In this document: positions 53,111 through 61,642 of the stretch, piece by piece
Position numbering within the stretch: the first letter of the stretch is position 1
How the letters are laid out: each line of letters starts with the position of its first letter
Assembly (NCBI GenBank): GCA_964633715.1
Contig: CAZWHQ010000001.1
Span: 62,001 to 126,000 of the forward strand
Reading direction: 5' to 3'
DNA from: JAUWVG01 sp964633715
GTDB lineage: Bacteria > Acidobacteriota > Aminicenantia > Aminicenantales > Aminicenantaceae
DNA length: 64,000 bases
Position numbers and translations under genes: made by a program
The notes under the pieces: generated by a model
Database searches by the model: none
What the model was told of the DNA's origin: nothing
The model's input: the letters and a program-made list of their open reading frames with translations, nothing else

Positions 53111-53498
53111 TGTTCAATTATTGTGAAATGAAGAATAAGGGAAATTTTACCTGTCTCGCCTTTAAAAGGCAACTTTGAACTCCATGTCATAGTTGTTTAA
53201 GTGATTTTTAATAACATCTGGGAAGATGATGGAGAAATTCGTATCGGAGGACGAGCGGGCATGGTATTTATTTTAGGCTATGCCCGGCGGCATCCATGTC
53301 CATCTGAGGAGCATGGTGGTGAGGTGGGTTGGGTCTTCGACGAAGATGGAGCAGGATGCGCCGGCGACTCCTGGGGAAAACGCAACGTGATTTTGAGTCA
53401 CTTCCCGATGTTATTAAAAATCACTTAAATTCAGAGAGCGGGTTTTTACTGAGGGCATTCTCAGCTATAATAGGGGAGTCCAAAAGGAAATCTGACAC
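53111..53498. other. 388-bp divergent intergenic region with a long inverted-repeat element
   Basis: The region holds repeat copy B (53196-53430) and, to its right, a -10-like TATAAT at 53466-53471 for the M48 protease gene. A 75-codon open frame through the element has no ribosome site and is judged a chance result of the repeat. Confidence 0.6.
53196..53430 (+). repeat. interspersed hairpin repeat, copy B, with 29-bp terminal inverted repeats
   Basis: The left arm (53196-53225) and right arm (53401-53429) are near-perfect inverted repeats: TTTAAGTGATTTTTAATAAC then ATC, and GGGAAG, with one extra T in the left arm. The inner core (53291-53360) has another stem, CATCC-TGTCCATC against GATGGA-CAGGATG, and a nearly palindromic TCTTCGACGAAGA. 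The core also occurs at 38410-38476 in the opposite orientation. The whole is like a non-autonomous mobile element (MITE) or a large structured RNA; no transposase is present. Confidence 0.75.
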
Positions 53499-54629
53499 AT
53501 GAGAGATATTCACCCTCTTCTCGATAAAAAAAAGCAAGAGTTGGCAAAATCTTATGAAAAGGAAAACAGACTTCTGGGTTTAGCCGGAACCCTTCTCTCA
53601 CTCGCTATTCTTCTGGTCTTTTTTCACTCTGGATTCAGTGCCTTCCTTTCTAGATTCCCTTTTAGAGGAGGACCACTCATCCTGACCTATCTTTTCTACA
53701 TTCTTGTTTTTCAGCTCTGTGTGTTTATCTTTTCTCTCCCATTAAGTTTTTACAGCGGATACATTCATGAGCACAAATGGAATTTCTCCAATCACACAAA
53801 AAGAAGTTGGTTTTGGGAAAAAATAAAATCTTTTTTTCTTGGGCTTGTACTCATGTGGATCGTTCTTGGATTATTGTTTTGGATATGGGATGTGCTTCCC
53901 CAATACTGGTGGTTAGCTGCCGGATTGGGCATGGTCCTTTTCAGTGTAGTTTTTACGACAATTTTTCCTGTGCTTATTCTTCCGATCTTCAACAAGTATA
54001 CCCCAATCGAAAATAAAGAGCTGACAGATGCTCTCGAGAAGATCCTGAATCAGGGAGGATTGAGCAGCAGCGGTTTTTTTAAAGAAGACATGAGCCGCCA
54101 GACAAAAAAGGAAAATGCTTTTCTGGCCGGTTTAGGAAAGACTCGCAGGGTTGTGCTTGGAGATAATTTAATGGATAACATGAATGTTCAAGAAATAACA
54201 ACTATTCTTGCACATGAACTTGGCCATTACAAACACCGTCATATTTGGAAGGGAGTTGCCATTGGAACTATCCAGCAGTTCATCGTTTTCTTTATTGTCC
54301 ACTTGATAATGCGCTCTCTCTTCCCTCAATTCCTCTCCTCACCTCAATGGAATCTCACCCTCTTCCCGTATTTTATTATTTTAGTTAGTGCTATTTCCGG
54401 ATTTCTTTTTGGCCCAGTCAGCCAGGCTTTGAGTCGTTTTTTTGAACGACAGGCTGACCGATATGCCTTGAATATTTTGAAAAATCGTGAGGCCTTTGTC
54501 TCTGCACTTGCGGGAATTGCCAATAGAAACCTCTCAAATGCGTATCCCCCGAAATGGGTCAAAATTCTCTATTATTCTCATCCTCCCATTGGAGAGAGAT
54601 TGGAGTTGGCTGAGAAAACGGCGGAGTAA
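53499..54629 (+). CDS. M48-family membrane zinc protease (Ste24/CAAX-type)
   Basis: 376 residues with about six to seven membrane helices. The zinc motif is HELGHYKHRH near residue 237 and the third ligand is in FERQADRYAL. The YLFYILVFQ and SHPPIGERLE segments are also typical of Ste24-like M48A peptidases, which in bacteria act in membrane protein quality control. Start ATG has AAAGGAAA upstream; a TATAAT is 28 bp before it. The next gene, a small Cys-rich protein, starts 5 bp after. Confidence 0.9.
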   Translation: MRDIHPLLDKKKQELAKSYEKENRLLGLAGTLLSLAILLVFFHSGFSAFLSRFPFRGGPLILTYLFYILVFQLCVFIFSLPLSFYSGYIHEHKWNFSNHTKRSWFWEKIKSFFLGLVLMWIVLGLLFWIWDVLPQYWWLAAGLGMVLFSVVFTTIFPVLILPIFNKYTPIENKELTDALEKILNQGGLSSSGFFKEDMSRQTKKENAFLAGLGKTRRVVLGDNLMDNMNVQEITTILAHELGHYKHRHIWKGVAIGTIQQFIVFFIVHLIMRSLFPQFLSSPQWNLTLFPYFIILVSAISGFLFGPVSQALSRFFERQADRYALNILKNREAFVSALAGIANRNLSNAYPPKWVKILYYSHPPIGERLELAEKTAE

Positions 54630-54634
54630 ATCCT

Positions 54635-54904
54635 ATGGTTTTTAATAAATGCCCCGGACAAAATCTTTCAAGAAAAAAAATTGAGGATGTTGTTTCGGAA
54701 CGGCCATGTCCTTTCTGTAACTATCCAGTGGAATTTTTTTTTGATGATGTCTCAAGGATTTGTCCAAATTGCGGGAAAACACTAGAAAAAGACCAAGAAA
54801 AACTCAAGAAAGATTTTGGATGTGCAAACTGGTGTGATGCTGCTGAAGACTGTTTGAGTCCTGATACATATGCAAAGATTAAAAAGAGCAAAAAAGGGAA
54901 ATAA
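54635..54904 (+). CDS. small cysteine-rich zinc-ribbon-like protein
   Basis: 89 residues. It begins with NKCPGQNL, then has RPCPFCNYPVEFF and RICPNCGKTL (two CxxC pairs forming a likely zinc ribbon), followed by FGCANWCDAAEDC. The order CPGQ - CPxC - CPNCG - GCAxWC is a pattern I have seen in short uncharacterised proteins of anaerobic bacteria, but I know no function. Metal binding is likely. It is 5 bp behind the M48 protease and probably co-transcribed. A bidirectional terminator follows. Confidence 0.75.
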   Translation: MVFNKCPGQNLSRKKIEDVVSERPCPFCNYPVEFFFDDVSRICPNCGKTLEKDQEKLKKDFGCANWCDAAEDCLSPDTYAKIKKSKKGK

Positions 54905-54918
54905 AAGCTATTTTATGT

Positions 54919-54981
54919 CTTGTCGATAAATCTCATGTAACCATATATATTACATGTATTATGTGACAAGTTGTTTTTTTT
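54919..54981. terminator. hairpin terminator between convergent genes
   Basis: Stem CTTGTC (54919-54924) with GACAAG (54965-54970) encloses a second stem CATGTAA/TTACATG (54934-54940, 54950-54956). It is followed on the plus strand by a T-rich run (TTGTTTTTTTT). It sits between the plus-strand Cys-rich protein gene and the minus-strand PurF-like gene. Confidence 0.65.
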
Positions 54982-54990
54982 ATGAATTAT

Positions 54991-56397
54991 TCAGGTAATT
55001 TCGGCTCCGTCCCAGCAGAAAGTGCACAGTTTACTCTTGGGAAGCCCTATTGCCTTCACTAGATTTTCCAGTTTCTGGTACTTGAGAGTTGTGAGTTGGA
55101 GCCTATCTCCAATATTTTTAATCATGTTCTCGTACTTTTCAGATCCTGCTTGAGAATACAATTCAAGATCTTTGCCGCCATCGCCTTCCAAATTCTTGAT
55201 CGCTTTTCTTGCGGCCAGATCGAGTTCAGACCTTGAACGCGAGAAATTCAAAAATTTACACGCATAGGTCAGTGGTGGACAAGCCGGTCTCATGTGAATC
55301 TCGGTCGCTCCGAACTCGTACAGCCTTTTGATAGTATCCTGAAGTTGAGTCCCTCTGACAATGGAATCTTCACAAAAGAGAAGTTTCTGTCCCTGGATAA
55401 TCTCGCGGATCGGGATGAGTTTCATCCTTGCTACCATGTCACGTATATCCTGATTCTGAGGCATGAAACTTCGCGGCCATGTTGGAGTATACTTGACGAA
55501 GGGCCGTTTGAAGGGGATTCCGGCTTCAGCGGCATATCCGAGACCATGACCAGTGCCGGAATCTGGAATTCCAGCGACGAGATCTACGGCCTTGTTATCG
55601 TTCTGGGCAAGATAAGCACCACACGTGTATCTCACTTTTTCTGTATTGATGCCTTCGTAACTTGAGGCGGGATATCCATAATATACCCATAAAAAGGCAC
55701 ATATCTGCAGGGTTGGGCCAGGGGGAATTATCTGCTCGAATCCATCTTCGGTGATAAGCACTGTTTCACCCGGTCCTAAATATTTTGTGATTTCATATCC
55801 AAGGTTAGGGAAGGCGCACGTTTCCAGTGTGGCTGCATAACTGTCGGGTTTTTTGCCGATAATGATAGGCGTTCTTCCAACTTTATCTCTAGCCGCATAA
55901 ATCCCTTTGTCTGTAAGCAGGAGCATAGAGCATGAGCCCTCTATCATTTCCTGGGCACTTTGGATACCTTCCTCGAAAGTGGCTTCCTGGTCTATGATTG
56001 CCGCCACTAGTTCTGTAGGGTTTATTTCAGCACCACTCATTTCCGAGAAATGAACAGCCCCTCTTCTAAAAGCTTTTTGGACGATCGTATTTGCATTCTG
56101 GACGACACCAACGGTAACGATACTGTAATTGCCCAGATGAGACCGGATAAGCACGGGCTGGTCTTCGTAATCACTGATTACCCCAATCCCTTTATTCCCA
56201 TACATTTTGAGGATGTCATCTTCGAATTTTGATCTGAATTGAGTATTTTCGATATTGTGGATGAAACGGTGAAATTTGTCCGAATCTTTTACAGCTAGCC
56301 CTCCACGTTTTGTTCCAAGATGAGAATGGTAATCGGTTCCGTAAAAAAGATCGCTGACACAATCTTTTTTGGAAATGACGCCAAATAGACCGCCCAT
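54991..56397 (-). CDS. PurF-like amidophosphoribosyltransferase homologue lacking the glutaminase cysteine
   Basis: 468 residues of the class II glutamine amidotransferase/PRTase architecture. The start is firmly set by AGGAGG 4 bp before the ATG, yet the protein begins MGGLFGV, where PurF has MCGxxG with the catalytic Cys1. The rest of the amidotransferase fold is there (DYHSHLGTKRGGLAV, NIENTQFRSKFEDD). The PRPP loop FCEDSIVRGTQL is intact. Cysteines at positions matching the B. subtilis 4Fe-4S ligands are seen (CAFLWVYY, YACKFLNF, CTFC). I recall similar MGG-starting homologues in other phyla. It may use ammonia or serve another role. Confidence 0.82.
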   Translation of the reverse strand: MGGLFGVISKKDCVSDLFYGTDYHSHLGTKRGGLAVKDSDKFHRFIHNIENTQFRSKFEDDILKMYGNKGIGVISDYEDQPVLIRSHLGNYSIVTVGVVQNANTIVQKAFRRGAVHFSEMSGAEINPTELVAAIIDQEATFEEGIQSAQEMIEGSCSMLLLTDKGIYAARDKVGRTPIIIGKKPDSYAATLETCAFPNLGYEITKYLGPGETVLITEDGFEQIIPPGPTLQICAFLWVYYGYPASSYEGINTEKVRYTCGAYLAQNDNKAVDLVAGIPDSGTGHGLGYAAEAGIPFKRPFVKYTPTWPRSFMPQNQDIRDMVARMKLIPIREIIQGQKLLFCEDSIVRGTQLQDTIKRLYEFGATEIHMRPACPPLTYACKFLNFSRSRSELDLAARKAIKNLEGDGGKDLELYSQAGSEKYENMIKNIGDRLQLTTLKYQKLENLVKAIGLPKSKLCTFCWDGAEIT

Positions 56398-56554
56398 ATT
56401 AACCTCCTAGATTAAGATACAAATTTGATTTGGACTTTCAATGAAATGGATTCTAAACATATTGTGCAATAAAATTTGAAAATCTAATATGACAAATTTT
56501 AATTTCTGTTTCAAGGATAAAAACTTAAATTGGAACTGAGAACCCTTCTTGTCG

Positions 56555-56560
56555 TATAAT
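56555..56560 (+). promoter_or_regulatory. candidate -10 element for the DUF4097 lipoprotein gene
   Basis: TATAAT 15 bp before the ATG at 56576; TTGGAA at 56530-56535 is a possible -35 but the 19-bp spacer is long. The very short leader makes the assignment tentative. Confidence 0.4.
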
Positions 56561-56575
56561 AGAATAGATAAAAGT

Positions 56576-57379
56576 ATGAAAAAGAGTTTAAAGGGTTTTC
56601 TATTTATTTCATTATGCTTTGGATTTCTGGGTTCCTGCATCGTTGCTGTCTACGACTACCCTGGCTCTACGGGATTTCAGCCTTTTGAGGAGTTTCAGCG
56701 GTTGTTAGTCTTTTCCCCTGGGGGCACACTCTCCCTGCAAAACACGGACGGCAATATTGAAATTGTCGGTTGGGAGTATAGTGAATGTGAAGTGTATGCA
56801 GAAAGAAAAATGCCCAGCACCAGGGAAAGACGCTTGCGCTTTCTCAGGTTCGATCACTATATTCCCAAAATAGACATCGATTCATTTGAGAACTTTGTAA
56901 AAATCCAGACCATCCCGGCTCCGGCAGAAGATGCCTCAAATGTCGTTGACTATTATATCCGAGTGCCCGAAGCCGTTTTTTTAAAGGATATTATTAATAG
57001 AAAAGGGGATATTGTCATTGCAGACCTCTATGGGGAGATTTATGCCGAGACACAAGAAGGAGACGTTTTTATAGAGAATTATTCCGGATCTCTTCATGTT
57101 TCAGTGGAAACTGGGGATGTGGAAACAAAATTGTTTGACCTGAGAAAAGAGGATGAAATTTTCCTTTCTACAAACCTTGGTCAGATCACTCTATATCTCC
57201 AGCCCGACGTGAGTGCAAAATTGGAATTGACGGCTCCGAATGGAGAGATAATCAATGAGTTTGCTTCGGAGAGTCCATCCCCTTTGAATAAAAGTCATTT
57301 AGAGTTTGGAGAAGGACATGCTCGGATTTTTGTTACAGCAGAAAATGGCAATATCACACTTAAAAAAAATATTGAATAG
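56576..57379 (+). CDS. DUF4097-like lipoprotein
   Basis: 267 residues from ATG 56576. Lipoprotein signal with FLGSC. The mature part is a run of beta-strand repeats typical of DUF4097 adhesin-like domains: LSLQNTDGNIEIVGWEYSE, then KGDIVIADLYGEIYAETQEG, ETGDVETKLF, and a last NGNITLKKN. Such proteins form a beta-helix at the cell surface, often near envelope-stress genes; function unknown. It is followed 15 bp later by the DUF3014 gene. Confidence 0.8.
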   Translation: MKKSLKGFLFISLCFGFLGSCIVAVYDYPGSTGFQPFEEFQRLLVFSPGGTLSLQNTDGNIEIVGWEYSECEVYAERKMPSTRERRLRFLRFDHYIPKIDIDSFENFVKIQTIPAPAEDASNVVDYYIRVPEAVFLKDIINRKGDIVIADLYGEIYAETQEGDVFIENYSGSLHVSVETGDVETKLFDLRKEDEIFLSTNLGQITLYLQPDVSAKLELTAPNGEIINEFASESPSPLNKSHLEFGEGHARIFVTAENGNITLKKNIE

Positions 57380-57394
57380 GGAGGAGGACCTAAA

Positions 57395-58192
57395 ATGGAT
57401 GAAAAAAAGAAGGTTGTTTTTACGGTCGTCGCCTTTTTTGTTCTTGTGGCTGCAGTTATTGCCCTTTATTTTTTAGTTTTGCAGAAAAAGCCGGATGAAC
57501 CCGTTGAACCTGTCGAAAAAGAGCAAGCTCTTCCTGTTGAAGAAGAAACTGTTAAGAGTGACATTAAAACTCCTGAGCCCCTTCAAGTGGACCTCGATCA
57601 AAGTGACGATCTTGTCAGGACCAGGGGCGCTGAACTGTCTTCACATTCAGCTTTAAGCCAATGGTTAAAGTCTAACGATTTGATCAGAAGATTTGTCGCA
57701 TCTGTCGATAATATTGCACATGGAGAAACACCCCGTTCCCATATTGATTTTTTTGAGCCAGATGATAATTTTGAGATTGTCGTTAGGGATGGGATACTTC
57801 AAATAGATCCATCTTCGTATGAAAGGTACAATCTTGTGGCCAATGTTTTTTCCTCTCTTAATACAAAGCAGACCGTCAGACTCTACTGGCAGCTCAGTTC
57901 TCCTCTTGAGGAGGCCTACAAGGAACTGGGATATCCCGATAGAACCTTCAAGCAATCACTAGTGATGGCTATGGCCGAACTTCTTAAGGTCCCCGTGCTT
58001 GACCAAAATATTGAGTTAGAAAAAGAGGTTCTTTCTTATAAAATTGTTGATCCAAGATTAGAAAGCCTGAATCCTGCCCAAAAACACCTCTTGCGGATGG
58101 GACCTGAAAATGTCGAAATCATTCAGACAAAGTTAAGAGAACTGGCTCGAGAATTAGGGATCCCAAATTCTGACCTACCTCAAAAATTCTAG
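57395..58192 (+). CDS. DUF3014 domain protein, membrane anchored
   Basis: 265 residues: one N-terminal membrane helix (about residues 8-29), an acidic, proline-rich linker (DEPVEPVEKE), and a DUF3014 domain with LSQWLKSNDLIRRFVASVDNIA, DPSSYERYNLVANVFSSL and YKELGYPDRTF. The ribosome site GGGAGGAGG is strong. Known only as a conserved periplasmic domain. It is probably co-transcribed with the DUF4097 lipoprotein and converges on the radical SAM gene. Confidence 0.88.
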   Translation: MDEKKKVVFTVVAFFVLVAAVIALYFLVLQKKPDEPVEPVEKEQALPVEEETVKSDIKTPEPLQVDLDQSDDLVRTRGAELSSHSALSQWLKSNDLIRRFVASVDNIAHGETPRSHIDFFEPDDNFEIVVRDGILQIDPSSYERYNLVANVFSSLNTKQTVRLYWQLSSPLEEAYKELGYPDRTFKQSLVMAMAELLKVPVLDQNIELEKEVLSYKIVDPRLESLNPAQKHLLRMGPENVEIIQTKLRELARELGIPNSDLPQKF

Positions 58193-58203
58193 CGATGCTG
58201 TTT

Positions 58204-59202
58204 CTACGACCAATTGAAGGGATTTTTTTTATTAAAATCTGGGGTGAGGTGTTCTGTGCTTTTAAAGAGTTCGGGTTGAATAAATAGGGTCTTAAATCCC
58301 AGTTTTTGTGCATGTTCTACACAGCGCCAGTAATCCTTAGAAGACAATTTTTTTTTGATTGTTTTTGGTGCAAGAAAACAGGGGAAAAATTGACTCATCA
58401 AACTCAGACCCATTGAAGGAGAAACATTTCCGGCAATCCATTCAATGATATTTAGAGAGTCTTTCAATAATCCCGGGAGAACGAGGTGTCTGACAATGAG
58501 GCCCTCTTGAGCGATGTCGTTGTTGTCCAATCTTAACTCAGGTTTTTGTCTAAACATTTCTTTAATTGCGAGGCTGGCGTACTGAAAATAATCCGGCCTA
58601 TTGGAATACATTTGAGCTGCATCTGAGGAGATATACTTCAGATCGGGCAAATAGATGTCTATGATGCCTTCGAGTAAACTCAAGGTCTGAACTTTTTCAT
58701 AAGCATTGGTGTTGTAAACAATTGGGAGATGCAGTCCTTGTTCATAAGCCAGTTTTAAACCTTGAAGAATGGGAATGAGAACATGCATGGGTGAAACCAG
58801 GTTTATGTTCAGTGCACCCAAATTTTGAAGTTTCAAAATGGCTCCTGCAAGCTCATCAGGAGTGCAATCGTTTCCTTGGTTGTACCAGCTCAACTGATAG
58901 TTCTGACAGAATAGGCATTTGAGATTACACCCGGAAAAAAAGAGAGTTCCAGAGCCGGCGGGAGGGAAGTCTTTGCAGAGGGGAAGAGAAGAGTTGTCTT
59001 GATAACCGCTTAAAACCGGCTCTTCACCAAAATGGAGAACTGCATGGGAAAGTTTTGCCTGCGCACCACTCTCACAGAATCCCTTTTCTCCGTTCCTCCT
59101 GTCTACACCACATTCATGGGGACAAAGTGTGCAGTGGAACTCATGAGGGGAGAGATTGTCCAGCGCCCGATGGATTTTTGTGATTTTTAGTTGAGAACAC
59201 AT
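58204..59202 (-). CDS. radical SAM protein, PflX/COG1313-like
   Basis: 332 residues. The radical-SAM cluster motif is CNLKCLFC within GTLFFSGCNLKCLFCQNY. It is preceded by a Cys-rich N-terminus (HCTLCPHECGVDR...GFCESG) and HFGEEPVLSGY, as in PflX-like proteins related to pyruvate-formate-lyase activase. NLVSPMHVLIP and IYLPDLKY follow the usual order. Target protein unknown; no glycyl-radical enzyme is in the window. It lies 29 bp behind the DUF368 gene on the same strand. Confidence 0.88.
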   Translation of the reverse strand: MCSQLKITKIHRALDNLSPHEFHCTLCPHECGVDRRNGEKGFCESGAQAKLSHAVLHFGEEPVLSGYQDNSSLPLCKDFPPAGSGTLFFSGCNLKCLFCQNYQLSWYNQGNDCTPDELAGAILKLQNLGALNINLVSPMHVLIPILQGLKLAYEQGLHLPIVYNTNAYEKVQTLSLLEGIIDIYLPDLKYISSDAAQMYSNRPDYFQYASLAIKEMFRQKPELRLDNNDIAQEGLIVRHLVLPGLLKDSLNIIEWIAGNVSPSMGLSLMSQFFPCFLAPKTIKKKLSSKDYWRCVEHAQKLGFKTLFIQPELFKSTEHLTPDFNKKNPFNWS

Positions 59203-59231
59203 CTGTAATTTAAAGGGAACAAACCCATAGC

Positions 59232-60188
59232 CTACTCCCCTTTGCTCTCAGCAATTTTTTCCAAGATCCAGATAGAAACCATACCGATGAGAATGAAACC
59301 AATCGCCCAAAAAACGACAGAATTGAAATTGTCGGGCAGGATTTGCTGATAATTGAATGGTTTGACATGTTCGAGAATATCTCCTTGGGAATCGATAAAG
59401 GCTCCAAATTTATTTACTTCCAGCAGCTGATTGGCACTATTAAATGCGTGTTTCCAGGGCCATAAAATACTTAGCGAGCCCAAAATAAATCCGGTTAAAA
59501 GGGCAATGGTTTGGTCTTTGAATTTTTTAAAAATCCAGGATAGAAAATTAGAAAAGGCCAGAAGTCCGATACCGGCCCCAATCACGACCGGTAAGAGGAT
59601 TAAAAAATCCCTTTCGTTGACGGCATTAATCATCACCAGCTCATAATTTCCCAAGAGGATAAGCACAAAAGATCCGGATAATCCCGGCAAGATCATACTG
59701 CAGGCAGCTATAACTCCACATACGATCAAATAAAGAAAGGAACTATTTTCTGAGGCCGGTTTTAGAATAGTCAACCCTATAGCTACAGCTGTCCCTAGTA
59801 CAAACATAATGATTGTGTAGGCCGACCATTTATGGATGGTTTTACCTACAAAATAGACTGAAGCTAGGATCAAACCAAAGAAATAAGCCCAAATGTAAAT
59901 TGGGAAATTAGTAAATAAAAAACCGAATAATTTGGCCAATGAAATAATACTTACGACCACACCTGATAATACAGCTGCCAGAAAGCCTAAATTGACATGT
60001 GAGGCAAAGTCCTTGAACTTTCCTGTAAACAATAACCGAATTGCAGTTAGATTAAACGATTTAATACTATTGATTAGTTTCTCGAATATTCCTGTAATAA
60101 GCGCTATCGTTCCGCCTGAAACACCGGGGATCACATTAGCCGCACCCATGCCTATGCCTTTAAAAAATAATCCAATTGTTTCTTTCAT
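59232..60188 (-). CDS. DUF368 family protein, PopT-like polyprenyl-phosphate transporter
   Basis: 318 residues from ATG 60188 (an in-frame TTG lies 15 bp upstream; neither has a clear ribosome site). About eight to nine membrane helices. The N-terminal GAANVIPGVSGGTIALITGI and internal MILPGLSGSFVLILLGNY are the paired DUF368 motifs. Members of DUF368 (PopT) have been shown to move undecaprenyl phosphate back across the membrane for wall synthesis, so lipid-carrier recycling is the likely role. Confidence 0.88.
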   Translation of the reverse strand: MKETIGLFFKGIGMGAANVIPGVSGGTIALITGIFEKLINSIKSFNLTAIRLLFTGKFKDFASHVNLGFLAAVLSGVVVSIISLAKLFGFLFTNFPIYIWAYFFGLILASVYFVGKTIHKWSAYTIIMFVLGTAVAIGLTILKPASENSSFLYLIVCGVIAACSMILPGLSGSFVLILLGNYELVMINAVNERDFLILLPVVIGAGIGLLAFSNFLSWIFKKFKDQTIALLTGFILGSLSILWPWKHAFNSANQLLEVNKFGAFIDSQGDILEHVKPFNYQQILPDNFNSVVFWAIGFILIGMVSIWILEKIAESKGE

Positions 60189-60311
60189 TATATTAGAGCC
60201 CAATAAAATATTGTTATTCTGCGAATTTTAAAAATTTAAAGAAAAATTTTTTTTGAGTAAGCAACTTATTTCTCAACCTTCTCCTGAATGTCTACTTGCT
60301 GACATTCCAAG

Positions 60312-61103
60312 TTAAAAAGTTTCATGATTGATTCCAGATATTATTTTTTTGAGTGATTGTGATTTCATCGCGATATAATCTGTTTTGTCTGCATGCAGAG
60401 GTGTTATGGTCAAAAAACCGTCTTTGAATACTAAAACATCGCTGTTTTTGTCTCCAATTTCCTTAGGATGTCCGGTTCCTATCCAGTAATAAGTCCTGTT
60501 CCTTGGATCCTTTTTGACAATAATTTCAGGATTGTACCGTTTCTGTCCCAGTTTAGCCAATTTTATCCCTTTGACAGGAGGGGGAGGGATATTGATATTT
60601 AAAGTGATTCCAGGAGGGAGTCCTTCTTTCAGGATGAGCTGTGCTATTTTGTGAGTGATATCCGCAGCATATTTGAAGTCGAAATGGCCAGAGGTGTCAG
60701 ACATCAAAGATACGGCTATTGAGGGAACCTGGAGAAAAGTGCCCTGAGTTGCGCCGGCCACGGTTCCGGAATGAGCGGAGTCCTGCTGTCCAAGATTTGG
60801 TCCGTGGTTGATTCCGGAAAAAATCAGATCTGGTTTTCTCGGCAGGATTTTTTGAACAGCCAAATAGATGCAGTCAGCTGGAGTTCCACTTACTGCGAAG
60901 ACGTTGGGCTTGATTGTTTTTAAACGCAAAGGGTGGTGCAGTGTTAAGGAAAGTGATGTCGCACTTCGTTCTCGATCAGGAGCGACGATGAATATCTGTC
61001 CGAGATCGTTGAGTCTTTTAAAAAGAATTTCTATGCCTTCCGAATAAAATCCATCATCATTTGTCAAAAGGATGACAGAGACTTTATTCTTGGAATTATT
61101 CAT
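60312..61103 (-). CDS. surE: SurE 5'/3'-nucleotidase
   Basis: 263 residues, the normal SurE length. LLTNDDGFYSEGI (metal-binding DD), VAPDRERSATSLSLT, SGTPADCIYLAV, SGINHGPNLGQQDSAHSGTVAGA and NINIPPPP are the SurE signature order. Removes phosphate from nucleoside monophosphates in the cytoplasm. It is separated by 16 bp from the cupin gene upstream and probably shares its transcript. Confidence 0.95.
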   Translation of the reverse strand: MNNSKNKVSVILLTNDDGFYSEGIEILFKRLNDLGQIFIVAPDRERSATSLSLTLHHPLRLKTIKPNVFAVSGTPADCIYLAVQKILPRKPDLIFSGINHGPNLGQQDSAHSGTVAGATQGTFLQVPSIAVSLMSDTSGHFDFKYAADITHKIAQLILKEGLPPGITLNINIPPPPVKGIKLAKLGQKRYNPEIIVKKDPRNRTYYWIGTGHPKEIGDKNSDVLVFKDGFLTITPLHADKTDYIAMKSQSLKKIISGINHETF

Positions 61104-61119
61104 TCTGTATCTATAGGAG

Positions 61120-61440
61120 TTAAGTGCGAATCATGATAAGGAGCATTTTAAATTTCTTTATGGCTATAATGGAATGAGGTTTATCAGCCGGCATGATGAG
61201 CATCTCTCCTTCTTGAACTTTTATAGGTGTTCCGTCGATAGTAGCTTTCAGCTCTCCATCTAAACAGAGGATTGTTGCATCAAAAGGGGCCGTGTGTTCA
61301 CTAAGGCCCTGTCCCTTATCAAAAGCGAATAAAGTAATAGTGCCCTTTTTTTTGTGGAGTAATTCACGGCTCACAACCGATCCATCCTGATAACCGATCG
61401 TCTCGTTAAGTTTGAATGGCGATGCGACTAAGTTCTCCAT
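61120..61440 (-). CDS. small cupin-domain protein
   Basis: 106 residues from ATG 61440, preceded by GGAGAG; a second ATG 15 bp upstream would place that site inside the gene. The fold is a single cupin: LSEHTAPFDATILCLDGELKA (motif 1, with His and Asp) and VQEGEMLIMPADKPHSI (motif 2, with His). Such small cupins bind a metal and often a small molecule; function unknown. It lies upstream of surE and 32 bp after the tRNA-Pro gene. Confidence 0.85.
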   Translation of the reverse strand: MENLVASPFKLNETIGYQDGSVVSRELLHKKKGTITLFAFDKGQGLSEHTAPFDATILCLDGELKATIDGTPIKVQEGEMLIMPADKPHSIIAIKKFKMLLIMIRT

Positions 61441-61472
61441 AATTCTTCTCTCCATTTACATGATAAAAAAAA

Positions 61473-61549
61473 TGGTCGGGACGGGCGGATTTGAACCGCC
61501 GACCCCACGCACCCCAAGCGTGTGCGCTACCAGGCTGCGCCACGTCCCG
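61473..61549 (-). tRNA. tRNA-Pro (anticodon GGG)
   Basis: A 77-nt cloverleaf including an encoded CCA end. Acceptor stem CGGGACG/CGTCCCG, D-arm with AGCCTGGTAG, anticodon stem CACGC/GCGTG around the loop TTGGGGT (anticodon GGG), and T-arm GGCGG-TTCAAAT-CCGCC. Located between the cupin gene and the MerR-type regulator, same strand. Confidence 0.97.
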
Positions 61550-61642
61550 ACCGAAGGATTGCCATTATACAGTAATTGAGTTTAAACAGGCAAGTGATTC
61601 GACAATACGGAGCAACTCGATAAGAGAAGAAAATTGGACGAA

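Noticed and set aside
53201..53428. 75-codon plus-strand ORF in the intergenic region before the M48 protease
   Set aside because: It coincides exactly with the inverted-repeat element; no ribosome site, and the sequence is explained by the repeat arms and core.
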